Source: Shinella lacus
GTDB lineage: Bacteria; Pseudomonadota; Alphaproteobacteria; Rhizobiales; Rhizobiaceae
Assembly: GCF_010994755.1 (NCBI RefSeq)
Contig: NZ_WHSB02000004.1
Span: 310,001-374,000, forward strand
Reading direction: 5' to 3'
Length of the DNA stretch: 64,000 bases
Below, one piece after another: positions 37,362-46,380 of this stretch (position 1 is its first letter; each line of letters begins with the position of its first letter). A model generated the notes under the pieces. The model was not told the DNA's origin and searched no databases. It saw only the letters and a list, made by a program, of their open reading frames with translations. Both the position numbers and the translations under genes were made by a program.

Positions 37362-37382
37362 TGATCTTTTGCCAGACCATCA
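37362..37382. promoter_or_regulatory. Candidate AmpR operator
   Basis: TGAT-N13-ATCA, an interrupted palindrome containing the LysR-type T-N11-A pattern, lies in the ampR/bla gap, 39 bases upstream of the ampR ATG and 52 bases upstream of the bla ATG. Candidate only. Confidence 0.45.
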
Positions 37383-37433
37383 AAGCATTGCTATCCAGAA
37401 TGCGCAAGCCATTCAAAATTCGAGGAAAACGTG

Positions 37434-38240
37434 ATGGACATCCGTCTTTTCGCGGCCGGCGTCCTGCTGGCCGCGGGCATGAGCGTGCCGGCGCAAGCCC
37501 GCATTATTTGTACCATCGTCGCCGATGCGGGAAGCGACGAGGTCTTTCTGGAAAAGGGCGACTGCACGACCCGCGTGACGCCCGCCTCCACCTTCAAGGT
37601 GCCGCTCGCCGTGATGGGCTACGATTCGGGCTATCTCGAAGACGCCGAGGAACCGGTGCTGCCCTTCATGAAGGGTTATCCGGACTGGGGCGGCGATGCC
37701 TGGCGGCAGCCGACCAGCCCGAAGCGCTGGATGGAATTGTCCGTCGTCTGGTATTCGCAGCGCATCGCCGAATTCCTCGGCTACGAGCAGCTGCGCGACT
37801 ATGCCGACGCTTTCGGATACGGCAATGCCGACATGGCGGGCGATCCCGGCAAGGACAACGGCCTGGAACGCGCCTGGATCGCCTCCTCGCTGAAAATCTC
37901 GCCGCGCGAACAGGTGGAATTCCTGAAAAAGCTGGTGAACCACGAACTACCGGTCGCCGCCGATGCGATGGACAGGGCCATGGAGATCGTCGAGCGGCGC
38001 GACATCGAGGACGGCTGGGGCGTGCAGGGCAAGACGGGCATGGCCTATTCCCGCAAGGCCGACGGTACGCCGGAATACGGCCGCCCCTATGGCTGGTATG
38101 TCGGCTGGGCGCGCCGCGACGAGCGCACCGTCGTCTTCGCCCGGCTGATACAGGACGAGAAGAAACAGGAACCGCGCACCAGCCTCAGGGCACGCGACAG
38201 CATCCTGAAGGAACTGCCCGGCATTCTCGCGACGGACTGA
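37434..38240 (+). CDS. Class D beta-lactamase (OXA-type)
   Basis: A 268-residue serine beta-lactamase exported to the periplasm (signal peptide about residues 1-22, ending 'PAQA'). Class D motifs are complete: active-site S-T-F-K at 52-55, S-V-V at 103-105, Y-G-N at 129-131, and K-T-G at 200-202, with Trp148 before 'SSLKISPREQ'. The Lys55 is the residue carboxylated in OXA enzymes. ATG at 37434 follows GAGGAAAA; a GTG three bases earlier is less likely. Divergent ampR upstream indicates inducible expression. Which beta-lactams it hydrolyses cannot be told from sequence alone. Confidence 0.95.
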   Translation: MDIRLFAAGVLLAAGMSVPAQARIICTIVADAGSDEVFLEKGDCTTRVTPASTFKVPLAVMGYDSGYLEDAEEPVLPFMKGYPDWGGDAWRQPTSPKRWMELSVVWYSQRIAEFLGYEQLRDYADAFGYGNADMAGDPGKDNGLERAWIASSLKISPREQVEFLKKLVNHELPVAADAMDRAMEIVERRDIEDGWGVQGKTGMAYSRKADGTPEYGRPYGWYVGWARRDERTVVFARLIQDEKKQEPRTSLRARDSILKELPGILATD

Positions 38241-38247
38241 CCCGCGC

Positions 38248-39429
38248 TCAGCGCGTGGGAACCATTCCAAGCCCTTTGCGGGCAAGGCCCGAGACGTTGA
38301 GGGCGAGCTTGCGGCAGAAGACGGGCGAGGTGCCGAGAAGCCGCAGGGCGATATTGCGCAAGGTCCGGCCGATGCGGCTGCGGACCGTCGCGATCTTCGT
38401 CAGGCGGCCTGCCAGTTCCAGCACCTCGGCCGCCGCCGGCCGACGCTTCTCCTCATAGAGGTCCAGCGTCGCCTCCGGCGCCTTGCCGGTGAGCACGTCG
38501 GCCAGCAGCCGGCCAAGCACGACGGCATCGACGAGCCCCGTGTTCATGCCCTGCCCGCCGGCCGGGCTATGCACATGCGCGGCATCGCCCATGAGGAAGA
38601 ACGGCCCGGCGCGGTAACGCGAGGCGACCCGGTGGTGCACGCGAAACCGCGAACTCCAGATCACGTCGCGCACCCTGCTGACGCCCTTGCGCAGCCCGCG
38701 CGCGTCGAGAATCGCCTGCACCAAGGCCACGTCCGGCGCCTCCGGCGCGTCCTCGACGGGGGCCACGATGCGATAGCGCCCGCCCGGCAGCGGCGCGACG
38801 ACGGCCATGCCCTCCGGCGAAAAGAACAGCGACACCTCGTCGCTCAGTGCCCAGTCCATATGCACGTCGGCGAGCACGAAGGATTCGCTGTAGGTCTCGC
38901 CATCGAAGGTGATGCCGGCAGCGCTGCGCACCACACTGTGCATGCCGTCGCCGCCGACGACATAGCGGGCGCGGATGCTCTGCACACCCTCGGGCGTATC
39001 GAGATGGACGACCGCACCCGTCGCGTCCGGCTCGATCGTCGTCGCCGAAGCGCCGCGATATATCGTGCCGCCGAGGCTCGACAGCCGCTCGGCAAGGATC
39101 GTCTCCGTCTCGTCCTGCGGGATCATCAGGATCTGCGCATAGCGCGACGGCAGCATGGAAAAGTCGAGCTCCAGCAGCGCCTTGTCATGCTCGCGCAGCG
39201 CAAAGCGCGTGAGCGGCAGGCCACGCTGCTCCAACACGTCGGTGACGCCGATATGCTCCAGCACCTCCAGCGTATGCGCATGGATGACGGCCGCCCGCGA
39301 CGTGTTCTGGCCGGCGGCCAGCCGGTCGACGATCACATGGGCAACGCCCGCCTGTTGCAGGGTGACGGCCAGCGCAAGGCCGGTCGGCCCTGCCCCGACG
39401 ATCAGGACATCCGTTTCTTGCGGCAGCAT
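38248..39429 (-). CDS. FAD-dependent aromatic monooxygenase-like protein
   Basis: A 393-residue flavoprotein of the PheA/TfdB/UbiH class. 'TDVLIVGAGPTGLALAVTLQQAG' is the FAD-binding GxGxxG, 'ARYVVGGDGMHSVVR' the DG motif for FAD/NADPH, and 'GPFFLMGDAAHVHSPAGGQGMNTGLVDA' the second FAD motif. Such enzymes hydroxylate phenolic or polyketide substrates; the target is unknown. The last ~40 residues are basic with an amphipathic helix. It ends 8 bases after the convergent beta-lactamase stop, leaving almost no space for a terminator. Confidence 0.9.
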   Translation of the reverse strand: MLPQETDVLIVGAGPTGLALAVTLQQAGVAHVIVDRLAAGQNTSRAAVIHAHTLEVLEHIGVTDVLEQRGLPLTRFALREHDKALLELDFSMLPSRYAQILMIPQDETETILAERLSSLGGTIYRGASATTIEPDATGAVVHLDTPEGVQSIRARYVVGGDGMHSVVRSAAGITFDGETYSESFVLADVHMDWALSDEVSLFFSPEGMAVVAPLPGGRYRIVAPVEDAPEAPDVALVQAILDARGLRKGVSRVRDVIWSSRFRVHHRVASRYRAGPFFLMGDAAHVHSPAGGQGMNTGLVDAVVLGRLLADVLTGKAPEATLDLYEEKRRPAAAEVLELAGRLTKIATVRSRIGRTLRNIALRLLGTSPVFCRKLALNVSGLARKGLGMVPTR

Positions 39430-39691
39430 GGTCCGGCCTCCCAGATCAACATATATTTCCGCTCGCTTTCGGCCTTGCCTCGGGCCGTTCGAACCAAGGG
39501 TATATCGGGCGGGCGCGGCGCTGGAAACAGAGCGGCACTTTTCCTGTCGATTGCTCCATTTTCGGGGTTCCGCTCGCCTCCGCATTTGCCTATAAGCCGC
39601 TTCTAGCCTTGACAGACCATTTTTGCGCGCCCGGCCGGTGAACCCATCACCTTGGCCGGATTTTCGCGCACGCGGAAGAACGGATAGAGAC

Positions 39692-42600
39692 ATGCCCAAG
39701 CGCCAAGATTTGAAATCGATCCTCATCATCGGCGCGGGGCCGATCGTCATCGGCCAGGCCTGCGAATTCGACTATTCCGGCACCCAGGCCTGCAAGGCGC
39801 TGAAGGAGGAGGGCTACCGCGTCATCCTCGTCAACTCCAACCCGGCAACGATCATGACCGACCCAGGCCTGGCCGACGCCACCTACGTCGAGCCGATCAC
39901 GCCGGAAGTCGTCGCCAAGATCATCGCCAAGGAACGCCCGGACGCGCTGCTGCCGACCATGGGCGGCCAGACCGCGCTCAACACCGCGCTCTCCCTGAAG
40001 CGCATGGGCGTGCTGGAGCGCTACAATGTCGAGATGATCGGCGCCAAGCCCGCCGCCATCGACATGGCCGAGGACCGCGCACTCTTCCGCGAGGCGATGG
40101 CCCGCATCGGCCTCGAAACGCCGAAGTCGCTGCTCGCCAACGCCACCGAGATCAAGGACCTCGACCGCAAGGTGCACGAGGCCGAGCGCGCCAGGGTGAA
40201 GGCCGAGCTTTCCGGCGATGCGCTGGACAAGGCGCTGGACGAGCTGGAAAACCAGTGGAACCTCGGCGAGACCGACCGCAAGCAGCGCTATATGAGCCAC
40301 GCCATGGCGATCGGTGCGCAGGCGCTCGACGTGATCGGCCTGCCCGCCATCATCCGCCCGTCCTTCACGCTCGGCGGCACTGGCGGCGGCATCGCCTACA
40401 ACCGCTCGGAATTCTTCGAAATCGTCAATTCCGGCCTCGACGCCTCCCCGACCACGGAAGTGCTGATCGAGGAATCGGTGCTCGGCTGGAAGGAATATGA
40501 GATGGAGGTCGTCCGCGACACGGCGGACAACTGCATCATCATCTGCTCGATCGAAAACATCGACCCGATGGGCGTGCACACCGGCGATAGTATCACCGTC
40601 GCACCTGCCTTGACCCTGACGGACAAGGAATACCAGATCATGCGCAACGCCTCGATCGCGGTGCTGCGCGAGATCGGCGTCGAGACCGGCGGCTCGAACG
40701 TGCAGTTCGCCGTCAACCCCGCCAACGGCCGCCTCGTCGTCATCGAAATGAACCCGCGCGTCTCGCGCTCCTCCGCGCTCGCCTCCAAGGCGACCGGCTT
40801 CCCGATCGCCAAGATCGCGGCAAAACTCGCCATCGGCTACACGCTCGACGAGCTGGAAAACGACATCACCGGTGGTGCGACCCCGGCCTCCTTTGAACCG
40901 TCGATCGATTACGTGGTGACGAAGATCCCGCGCTTCGCCTTCGAAAAATTCCCCGGCGCCGAGCCGACGCTGACCACCGCGATGAAGTCGGTCGGTGAAG
41001 TGATGGCGATCGGCCGCACCTTCGCCGAATCCTTGCAGAAGGCCCTGCGCGGCCTCGAAACCGGCCTGACCGGTCTCGACGAGATCGAAATCCCGGGCCT
41101 CGGCGACGGCAACGACCGCAACGCCATCCGCGCCGCGATCTCCCGCCCGACGCCCGATCGCCTGCGCATGGTCGCCCAGGCGCTGCGCCTCGGCCTCACC
41201 CCCGAAGAGGTACATGACGGTTCCAAGATCGACCCGTGGTTCATCGAGCAGTTCAAGGCGATCGTCGACATGGAGGCCCGCATCCGCGAGCACGGCCTGC
41301 CGGAAGACGCCGAAAACCTGCGCATGCTGAAGGCCATGGGCTTCTCCGACGCGCGCCTCGCCACCCTTTCGGCCAAGCGCCCGAAGGAAGTGGCCGAACT
41401 GCGCAATCACCTCGACGTGCGCCCGGTCTTCAAGCGCATCGATACCTGCGCGGCCGAATTCGCCTCGCCGACCGCCTATATGTACTCGACCTACGAGACG
41501 CCGTTTGCAGGAGCCGCGCGCTCCGAGGCCGGCATTTCGGATCGCAAGAAGGTCGTCATCCTCGGCGGCGGCCCGAACCGCATCGGCCAGGGCATCGAGT
41601 TCGATTATTGCTGCTGCCACGCCGCCTTCGCGCTGAAGGATGCCGGCTATGAAGCGATCATGATCAACTGCAACCCGGAAACCGTCTCGACCGACTACGA
41701 CACCTCCGACCGTCTCTATTTCGAGCCGCTGACGGCCGAAGACGTCATCGAGATCCTGAAGGCCGAGCAGACCAGGGGCGAACTCGTCGGCGTCATCGTG
41801 CAGTTCGGCGGCCAGACTCCGCTGAAGCTCGCCGAGGCACTGGAAAAGAACGGCATCCCGATCCTCGGCACCGCGCCCGACATGATCGACCTGGCCGAAG
41901 ACCGCGACCGCTTCCAGAAGCTGCTCCAGAAGCTCGACCTCGCCCAGCCGAACAACGGCATCGCCTATTCGGTCGAGCAGTCGCGCCTCGTCGCCGCCGA
42001 GATCGGCTTCCCGCTCGTCGTGCGCCCGTCCTACGTGCTCGGCGGCCGCGCCATGCAGATCATCCATTCGGAATCGATGCTGCAGACCTACCTGCTCGAC
42101 ACCGTGCCGGAACTGGTGCCGGAAGACATCAAGCAGCGCTACCCGAACGACAAGACTGGCCAGATCAACACGCTGCTCGGCAAGAACCCGCTGCTCTTCG
42201 ACAGCTACCTGTCGAATGCCGTCGAAGTCGATGTCGACGCCATCTCGGACGGCAAGGACGTCTTCGTCTCCGGCATCATGGAGCATATCGAGGAAGCCGG
42301 CATCCATTCGGGCGACAGCGCCTGCTCGCTGCCGGTCCACACGCTCTCCAGCGAGACCGTCGACGAGCTGGAACGCCAGACCAAGGCGCTTGCCAAGGCG
42401 CTGAATGTCGGCGGCCTGATGAACGTGCAATATGCCATCAAGGACGGCACGATCTACGTGCTGGAAGTCAACCCGCGTGCCTCGCGCACGGTGCCTTTCG
42501 TCGCCAAGACCATCGGCGCGCCGATCGCCAAGATCGCCGCCCGCATCATGGCCGGCGAGAGCCTCGACGCGGCGATCGCCGCCTATGGCGAAAAGCCGGA

Positions 42601-43174
42601 CCCGCGCAACCTCAAGCACATCGCCGTCAAGGAAGCCGTGTTCCCCTTCGCCCGCTTCCCGGGCGTCGATACGCTGCTCGGCCCCGAAATGCGCTCGACC
42701 GGCGAGGTCATCGGCCTCGACACCGATTTCGCGCTGGCCTTCGCCAAATCGCAGCTCGGCGCCGGCGTCGACCTGCCGCGCGAAGGAACCGTCTTCGTCT
42801 CGGTGCGCGACGAGGACAAGGACCGCGTGCTGCCGGCCATCAACATCCTCACCGGCATCGGCTTCAAGGTGATGGCGACCTCCGGCACCGCCCGCTTCCT
42901 CGCCGAAAAGGGCATCGAGGCGGTCAAGATCAACAAGGTGCAGGAAGGCCGCCCGCATATCGAGGACGCCATCCGCAACCGCCAGGTCCAGCTTGTCATC
43001 AACACGACGGACGGCAACAAGGCCATCTCGGACTCCAAGTCGCTCCGCCGCGCCGCGCTGATGCAGAAGGTGCCCTACTACACCACCATGGCCGGCGCCC
43101 TTGCCGCCGCCCAGGCGATCCGGGCGCTCAAGCAGGGCCAGCTCGAAGTGCGGCCGTTGCAGTCGTATTTCTGA
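39692..43174 (+). CDS. carB: Carbamoyl-phosphate synthase large subunit
   Basis: A 1160-residue synthetase that makes carbamoyl phosphate from bicarbonate, two ATP and ammonia tunnelled from CarA. Two homologous halves are visible: the first begins '[22 protein letters not shown]', the second '[21 protein letters not shown]', each with an ATP-grasp domain. The C-terminal MGS-like allosteric domain ends '[11 protein letters not shown]'. ATG at 39692 ('[12 protein letters not shown]') fits family length; upstream in-frame codons lack a better site. It is separated from carA and followed within 9 bases by a small gene pair. Confidence 0.99.
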   Translation: MPKRQDLKSILIIGAGPIVIGQACEFDYSGTQACKALKEEGYRVILVNSNPATIMTDPGLADATYVEPITPEVVAKIIAKERPDALLPTMGGQTALNTALSLKRMGVLERYNVEMIGAKPAAIDMAEDRALFREAMARIGLETPKSLLANATEIKDLDRKVHEAERARVKAELSGDALDKALDELENQWNLGETDRKQRYMSHAMAIGAQALDVIGLPAIIRPSFTLGGTGGGIAYNRSEFFEIVNSGLDASPTTEVLIEESVLGWKEYEMEVVRDTADNCIIICSIENIDPMGVHTGDSITVAPALTLTDKEYQIMRNASIAVLREIGVETGGSNVQFAVNPANGRLVVIEMNPRVSRSSALASKATGFPIAKIAAKLAIGYTLDELENDITGGATPASFEPSIDYVVTKIPRFAFEKFPGAEPTLTTAMKSVGEVMAIGRTFAESLQKALRGLETGLTGLDEIEIPGLGDGNDRNAIRAAISRPTPDRLRMVAQALRLGLTPEEVHDGSKIDPWFIEQFKAIVDMEARIREHGLPEDAENLRMLKAMGFSDARLATLSAKRPKEVAELRNHLDVRPVFKRIDTCAAEFASPTAYMYSTYETPFAGAARSEAGISDRKKVVILGGGPNRIGQGIEFDYCCCHAAFALKDAGYEAIMINCNPETVSTDYDTSDRLYFEPLTAEDVIEILKAEQTRGELVGVIVQFGGQTPLKLAEALEKNGIPILGTAPDMIDLAEDRDRFQKLLQKLDLAQPNNGIAYSVEQSRLVAAEIGFPLVVRPSYVLGGRAMQIIHSESMLQTYLLDTVPELVPEDIKQRYPNDKTGQINTLLGKNPLLFDSYLSNAVEVDVDAISDGKDVFVSGIMEHIEEAGIHSGDSACSLPVHTLSSETVDELERQTKALAKALNVGGLMNVQYAIKDGTIYVLEVNPRASRTVPFVAKTIGAPIAKIAARIMAGESLDAAIAAYGEKPDPRNLKHIAVKEAVFPFARFPGVDTLLGPEMRSTGEVIGLDTDFALAFAKSQLGAGVDLPREGTVFVSVRDEDKDRVLPAINILTGIGFKVMATSGTARFLAEKGIEAVKINKVQEGRPHIEDAIRNRQVQLVINTTDGNKAISDSKSLRRAALMQKVPYYTTMAGALAAAQAIRALKQGQLEVRPLQSYF

Positions 43175-43183
43175 GAGGCCATA

Positions 43184-43441
43184 ATGGACAAGCCCTTGCG
43201 CTACTCGCTTCACGCCGAAACCGTGATGCGGGAGCGCAAGCTTGATCCAGCCTGGATCGAGGCTACCGTTCGTGCGCCTGAATGGCGTTTGAGCGACCCG
43301 TCCGGACCCGAGGTGGAGCGACGCTATCGCGCGATAGAGGCACTCGACGGGCGCATATTGCGCGTCGTTTGTGTTGAAGCGAGCGATGAGGTACGAATAA
43401 TATCCGCATTTATCGACAGAGGCGCCAGGAAGCCGGCATGA
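43184..43441 (+). CDS. DUF4258 domain protein, possible toxin
   Basis: An 85-residue protein of the DUF4258 family, a RelE-like/BrnT-like small fold: 'YSLHAETVMRERKLDPAWIEATV' and 'GRILRVVCVEASDEVRIISAFID' are typical, with the His/Glu/Arg set seen in the family. The start lies 9 bases after the carB stop with GAGAGG upstream. Its stop overlaps the start of a DUF2283 gene by 4 bases (ATGA). The arrangement is that of a toxin-antitoxin pair, but neither member is proven here. Confidence 0.8.
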   Translation: MDKPLRYSLHAETVMRERKLDPAWIEATVRAPEWRLSDPSGPEVERRYRAIEALDGRILRVVCVEASDEVRIISAFIDRGARKPA

Positions 43442-43632
43442 CCGTGAAAGTCGAATACGACCCCGTCGTGGACGCGGCCTATATCCGCTTCTCGCATGAG
43501 GACATCATCGAGACGGAAGAGGTGTCGCAGGGCATCATGCTCGATTTCGACAAGGACGGCCGCATCGTCGGCCTCGAAGTGCTCGACGCGCGCGCGCATC
43601 TGCCCAAGGACCTGCTTTCGCAGGCTGCATAA
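43438..43632 (+). CDS. DUF2283 domain protein, possible antitoxin partner
   Basis: A 64-residue DUF2283 protein: 'VEYDPVVDAAYIRFSHEDIIETEEVSQGIMLDFDKDGRIVGLEVLDA' (in two adjoining parts) is the whole family pattern, a small beta-rich fold of unknown activity. It overlaps the DUF4258 gene start-to-stop (ATGA), so translation is coupled. DUF2283 genes often sit beside DUF4258 genes, which is why I treat the two as a pair. It ends 2 bases before the stop of the convergent UdgX gene. Confidence 0.82.
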   Translation: MTVKVEYDPVVDAAYIRFSHEDIIETEEVSQGIMLDFDKDGRIVGLEVLDARAHLPKDLLSQAA

Positions 43633-43633
43633 C

Positions 43634-45091
43634 CTACCCCATCGTCTCCTTCAAATGCCCGACCATCAGCATGTCCTCGACGAACAGCGCGTGCTGGCGT
43701 TGGCGTTCGGCCTCATTCGGCAGGCGGAGCAGGTAGGACGGGTGGATGGTCGGGTATAGGACCATGTCGCCCTGCATGGCGATCGGTTTGCCGCGGACCT
43801 GATTGAGCGGCCTTTGTTCACCGCTCAGCGCATAGAGCGCGGTGGCGCCCATCGCCACGATCAGACGTGGCTTGACGAGTTCGACCTCCTTTGCCAGCCA
43901 CCAGCGGCAATGGTCGATTTCGCCGCGGTCCGGTTTCTGGTGGATGCGGCGTTTGCCGCGCGGCTCATATTTGAAATGTTTCACCGCATTGGTGAGATAG
44001 AGGGACGGCCGGGGGATGCCGGCCTCCTTCAGCACCGCGTCAAAAACCTTGCCCGCCGGGCCGACGAAGGGGCGGCCGGCGAGGTCTTCCTGGTCGCCCG
44101 GCTGCTCGCCGACCATCATCACGCTTGCATCCTGCGGCCCCTCGCCGAAAACGGTCTGCGTCGCTGTGCAATGTAGCGGGCAGCGCGTGCAGTGGCGCGC
44201 CTCCTCGCGCACCGCCTCGATCGTGCCGGCGCCGGCAGGCACGATCTGCGACAGGGGCTGCGCGGCCTCCTGGAGGCGATAGTGGAAGAGCGGCGGGTCG
44301 CTCGCGGCGCGCTCGGCCATGGCGCGCACATTCGCCTCGGCATTGGCGATCATCTCGGGAATGAGATCGGCTTCCGGCAGGTTGCGCCAGTATTTCTTCG
44401 GCATCTCGGCCTGCATGGCCTTCAGCTTCAGGCGGGCCGGATTGAAGATGCTTGCATAATAGGTGCGCCAGAGTTCATCGGTCGGGTCGCCATGGCCGGG
44501 ATTTTCGCCGGGGCGCGTGTCGAAGATCAGGGTCTCGCCATCCCAGCTTGCCGTGCCGTTCGGCGTCGCGATGATCCAGTCCATGTCGGCAAAGCGCCGG
44601 CGGAAGAACGGTGCGGTGCGCGCCACGACGAAATGCGACGGCTCGAACCAGGCAAAAAACCGTCGGCGCCCCGCCGTCTCGCCGGCAATCTCCTTGAAAC
44701 GCACGAAGGCCGTCATCTTGTGGCTGTCGCGATGGACGTTCTTGGCGAGAAGCCGCGCCCAGGCGACATCCTTGTCCGCCGTCAGTTCCAGCAGGCGGCG
44801 ATCCGATTGCAGGCGCCAGAGCAGCCGGTAGAGCATGTGAAACCGGCCGGGCTCCGTATGGCAGACGACAGCCTCGGCCAGGGGCAGGAAGGCCGGCGGC
44901 ACGGTGAGCGGCGGGGCGGCGGCATCCGGCTTCGGCAATTGCGGCGGCGCGACGGCATCGAAAAGCTCATGCTCCACCCCGCAAATGCGCCAGTCCGCCT
45001 CGCGCGGCGAAATGCCGGCGGCAGCGAGTGCGCGGGCGGCGTCGCGCCACTCGGAAAAATCGCCTCGTCCGACAAGAGGGATCGTGTGCAT
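43634..45091 (-). CDS. udgX: UdgX-type uracil-DNA glycosylase fused to a TIGR03915-like DNA-metabolism domain
   Basis: A 485-residue two-domain protein. Residues 1 to ~240 match the radical-SAM-associated 'putative DNA metabolism' domain ('HTEPGRFHMLYRLLWRLQSD', 'VHRDSHKMTAFVRFKEI', 'FAWFEPSHFVVARTAPFF'). The C-terminal ~200 residues are a family 4-like uracil-DNA glycosylase with FeS cysteines ('CTRCPLHC'), motif A 'GEQPGDQED' from residue 328 and motif B 'HPSYLLR' near 450. The UdgX-specific loop K-R-R-I-H at 380-384 contains the His that, in mycobacterial UdgX, bonds covalently to the uracil site. The start overlaps the radical-SAM stop by one base (TGATG). Confidence 0.93.
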   Translation of the reverse strand: MHTIPLVGRGDFSEWRDAARALAAAGISPREADWRICGVEHELFDAVAPPQLPKPDAAAPPLTVPPAFLPLAEAVVCHTEPGRFHMLYRLLWRLQSDRRLLELTADKDVAWARLLAKNVHRDSHKMTAFVRFKEIAGETAGRRRFFAWFEPSHFVVARTAPFFRRRFADMDWIIATPNGTASWDGETLIFDTRPGENPGHGDPTDELWRTYYASIFNPARLKLKAMQAEMPKKYWRNLPEADLIPEMIANAEANVRAMAERAASDPPLFHYRLQEAAQPLSQIVPAGAGTIEAVREEARHCTRCPLHCTATQTVFGEGPQDASVMMVGEQPGDQEDLAGRPFVGPAGKVFDAVLKEAGIPRPSLYLTNAVKHFKYEPRGKRRIHQKPDRGEIDHCRWWLAKEVELVKPRLIVAMGATALYALSGEQRPLNQVRGKPIAMQGDMVLYPTIHPSYLLRLPNEAERQRQHALFVEDMLMVGHLKETMG

Positions 45092-46320
45092 CAGAGCAAC
45101 GAAAGCTGTTCCGGTTTGCGCGCAAAAAGCGTCTTCAGGTCGGCGCGATCGGCCAGCCGCCGCGGCGTCCAACCCTCCGCCTCGATGAAGGCGCGCACCT
45201 TGCGCAGCGACACGCCGAGCCGCGCCAGATCCTCCAGCCGCAGGCGGCGGAAGCGGCGGCTGGAGAGGATGGCATCCACCGTCTTCGTGCCGAGGCCCGG
45301 CACGCGCAGCAGCCGTTCGCGCTCCGCCCGGTTGACGTTCATCGGAAAGGCGTCGCGGTTGGCAAGCGCCCAGGCAAGCTTGGGGTCCATGTCGAGATCC
45401 AGCATGCCGCCGGTCCCGGAGGTGATCTCGTCCACGCCGAACCCATAGAAGCGGTAGAGCCAGTCTGCCTGGTAGAGCCGGTGCTCGCGCACCAGAGGCG
45501 GCTTGATCAGCGGCAGCGCGCGCGACGCATCGGGAATGGGGCTGAAGGCGGAATAATAGACGCGCTTCAGGCCGTAGCTGCCGTAAAGCCGGGCACTCGT
45601 CTTCAGGATCGTCGCATCGTCCGCGCCATCGGCGCCGACGATCATCTGCGTGCTCTGGCCACCCGGCACGAAGCGCTTGCGCCGCTTGGTCTGGAGAGTG
45701 GGATCGTCCGCCGCCTCAATCTTGCGGCGCAGGTCACCCATCGCGCGGCGAATGCCGTCCGGTCGCTTTTCCGGCGCAAACCGGCCTATGCCGGCATCCG
45801 TCGGTAGCTCGATGTTGAGCGAGAGGCGATCGGCATAAAGCCCCGCCTCCTCGATCAGCTCCGGTGCGGCGTCGGGAATGGACTTGAGATGGATATAGCC
45901 GCGAAAGCCGTGCACGGTGCGCAGTTCACGCGCCACCCGCACCATCTCGCCCATCGTATGATCCGGCGAGCGGATGATGCCGGAGGAAAGGAAAAGCCCC
46001 TCGATATAGTTGCGCCGGTAGAATTCCAGCGTCAGCCAGACCACCTCCTCCGGCGTGAAGCGGGCGCGCTCGACATTGCTGGAGGAGCGGTTGATGCAAT
46101 AGGCGCAATCGAAGATGCAGAAATTGGTGAGCAGGATCTTCAAGAGCGAGATGCAGCGCCCGTCCGGCGCATAGGCATGGCAGATCCCCGCCCCTTCCGT
46201 CGAGCCCAGCCCGCCCGACGCAACGGAGTCGCGCTTGACCGTTCCGCTGGAAGCGCACGAGGCATCGTATTTGGCGGCATCGGATAGGATGGCCAAGCGT
46301 TGTTGCAGCGATTTCTTCAT
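45091..46320 (-). CDS. Radical SAM protein, putative DNA modification/repair (TIGR03916-like)
   Basis: A 409-residue radical SAM enzyme. The cluster motif C-I-F-D-C-A-Y-C has Cys68, Cys72 and Cys75 (CxxxCxxC) binding a 4Fe-4S cluster; 'SSGIIRSPDHTMGEMVRVAREL' and 'LSLNIELPTDAG' continue the barrel. A helix-hairpin-helix, 'LLRVPGLGTKTVDAILSSRR' (about 336-355), suggests DNA contact. It is always paired with the next gene's N-terminal domain in this family. The ATG at 46320 has no ribosome binding site and lies 5 bases from an SOS box, so the mRNA may be nearly leaderless. Reaction unknown. Confidence 0.93.
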   Translation of the reverse strand: MKKSLQQRLAILSDAAKYDASCASSGTVKRDSVASGGLGSTEGAGICHAYAPDGRCISLLKILLTNFCIFDCAYCINRSSSNVERARFTPEEVVWLTLEFYRRNYIEGLFLSSGIIRSPDHTMGEMVRVARELRTVHGFRGYIHLKSIPDAAPELIEEAGLYADRLSLNIELPTDAGIGRFAPEKRPDGIRRAMGDLRRKIEAADDPTLQTKRRKRFVPGGQSTQMIVGADGADDATILKTSARLYGSYGLKRVYYSAFSPIPDASRALPLIKPPLVREHRLYQADWLYRFYGFGVDEITSGTGGMLDLDMDPKLAWALANRDAFPMNVNRAERERLLRVPGLGTKTVDAILSSRRFRRLRLEDLARLGVSLRKVRAFIEAEGWTPRRLADRADLKTLFARKPEQLSLL

Positions 46321-46324
46321 ATTT

Positions 46325-46339
46325 GTTCACTATATGTTC
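46325..46339. promoter_or_regulatory. Putative LexA (SOS) box of the radical-SAM/udgX operon
   Basis: GTTC-ACTATAT-GTTC (GAAC-ATATAGT-GAAC on the coding strand), an exact alphaproteobacterial LexA site with an AT-rich spacer, 5 bases upstream of the operon's first ATG and overlapping the likely -10 region. Confidence 0.8.
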
Positions 46340-46380
46340 TAGAGAGCGCAGTCAATGAAAAAGCGGTTGGCATCGGCGGC

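Noticed and set aside
39647-43213. 1188-codon open frame antisense to carB
   Set aside because: carB is certain on the other strand; high third-position GC keeps antisense frames open. The translation is low-complexity His/Asp/Arg-rich with no domain.
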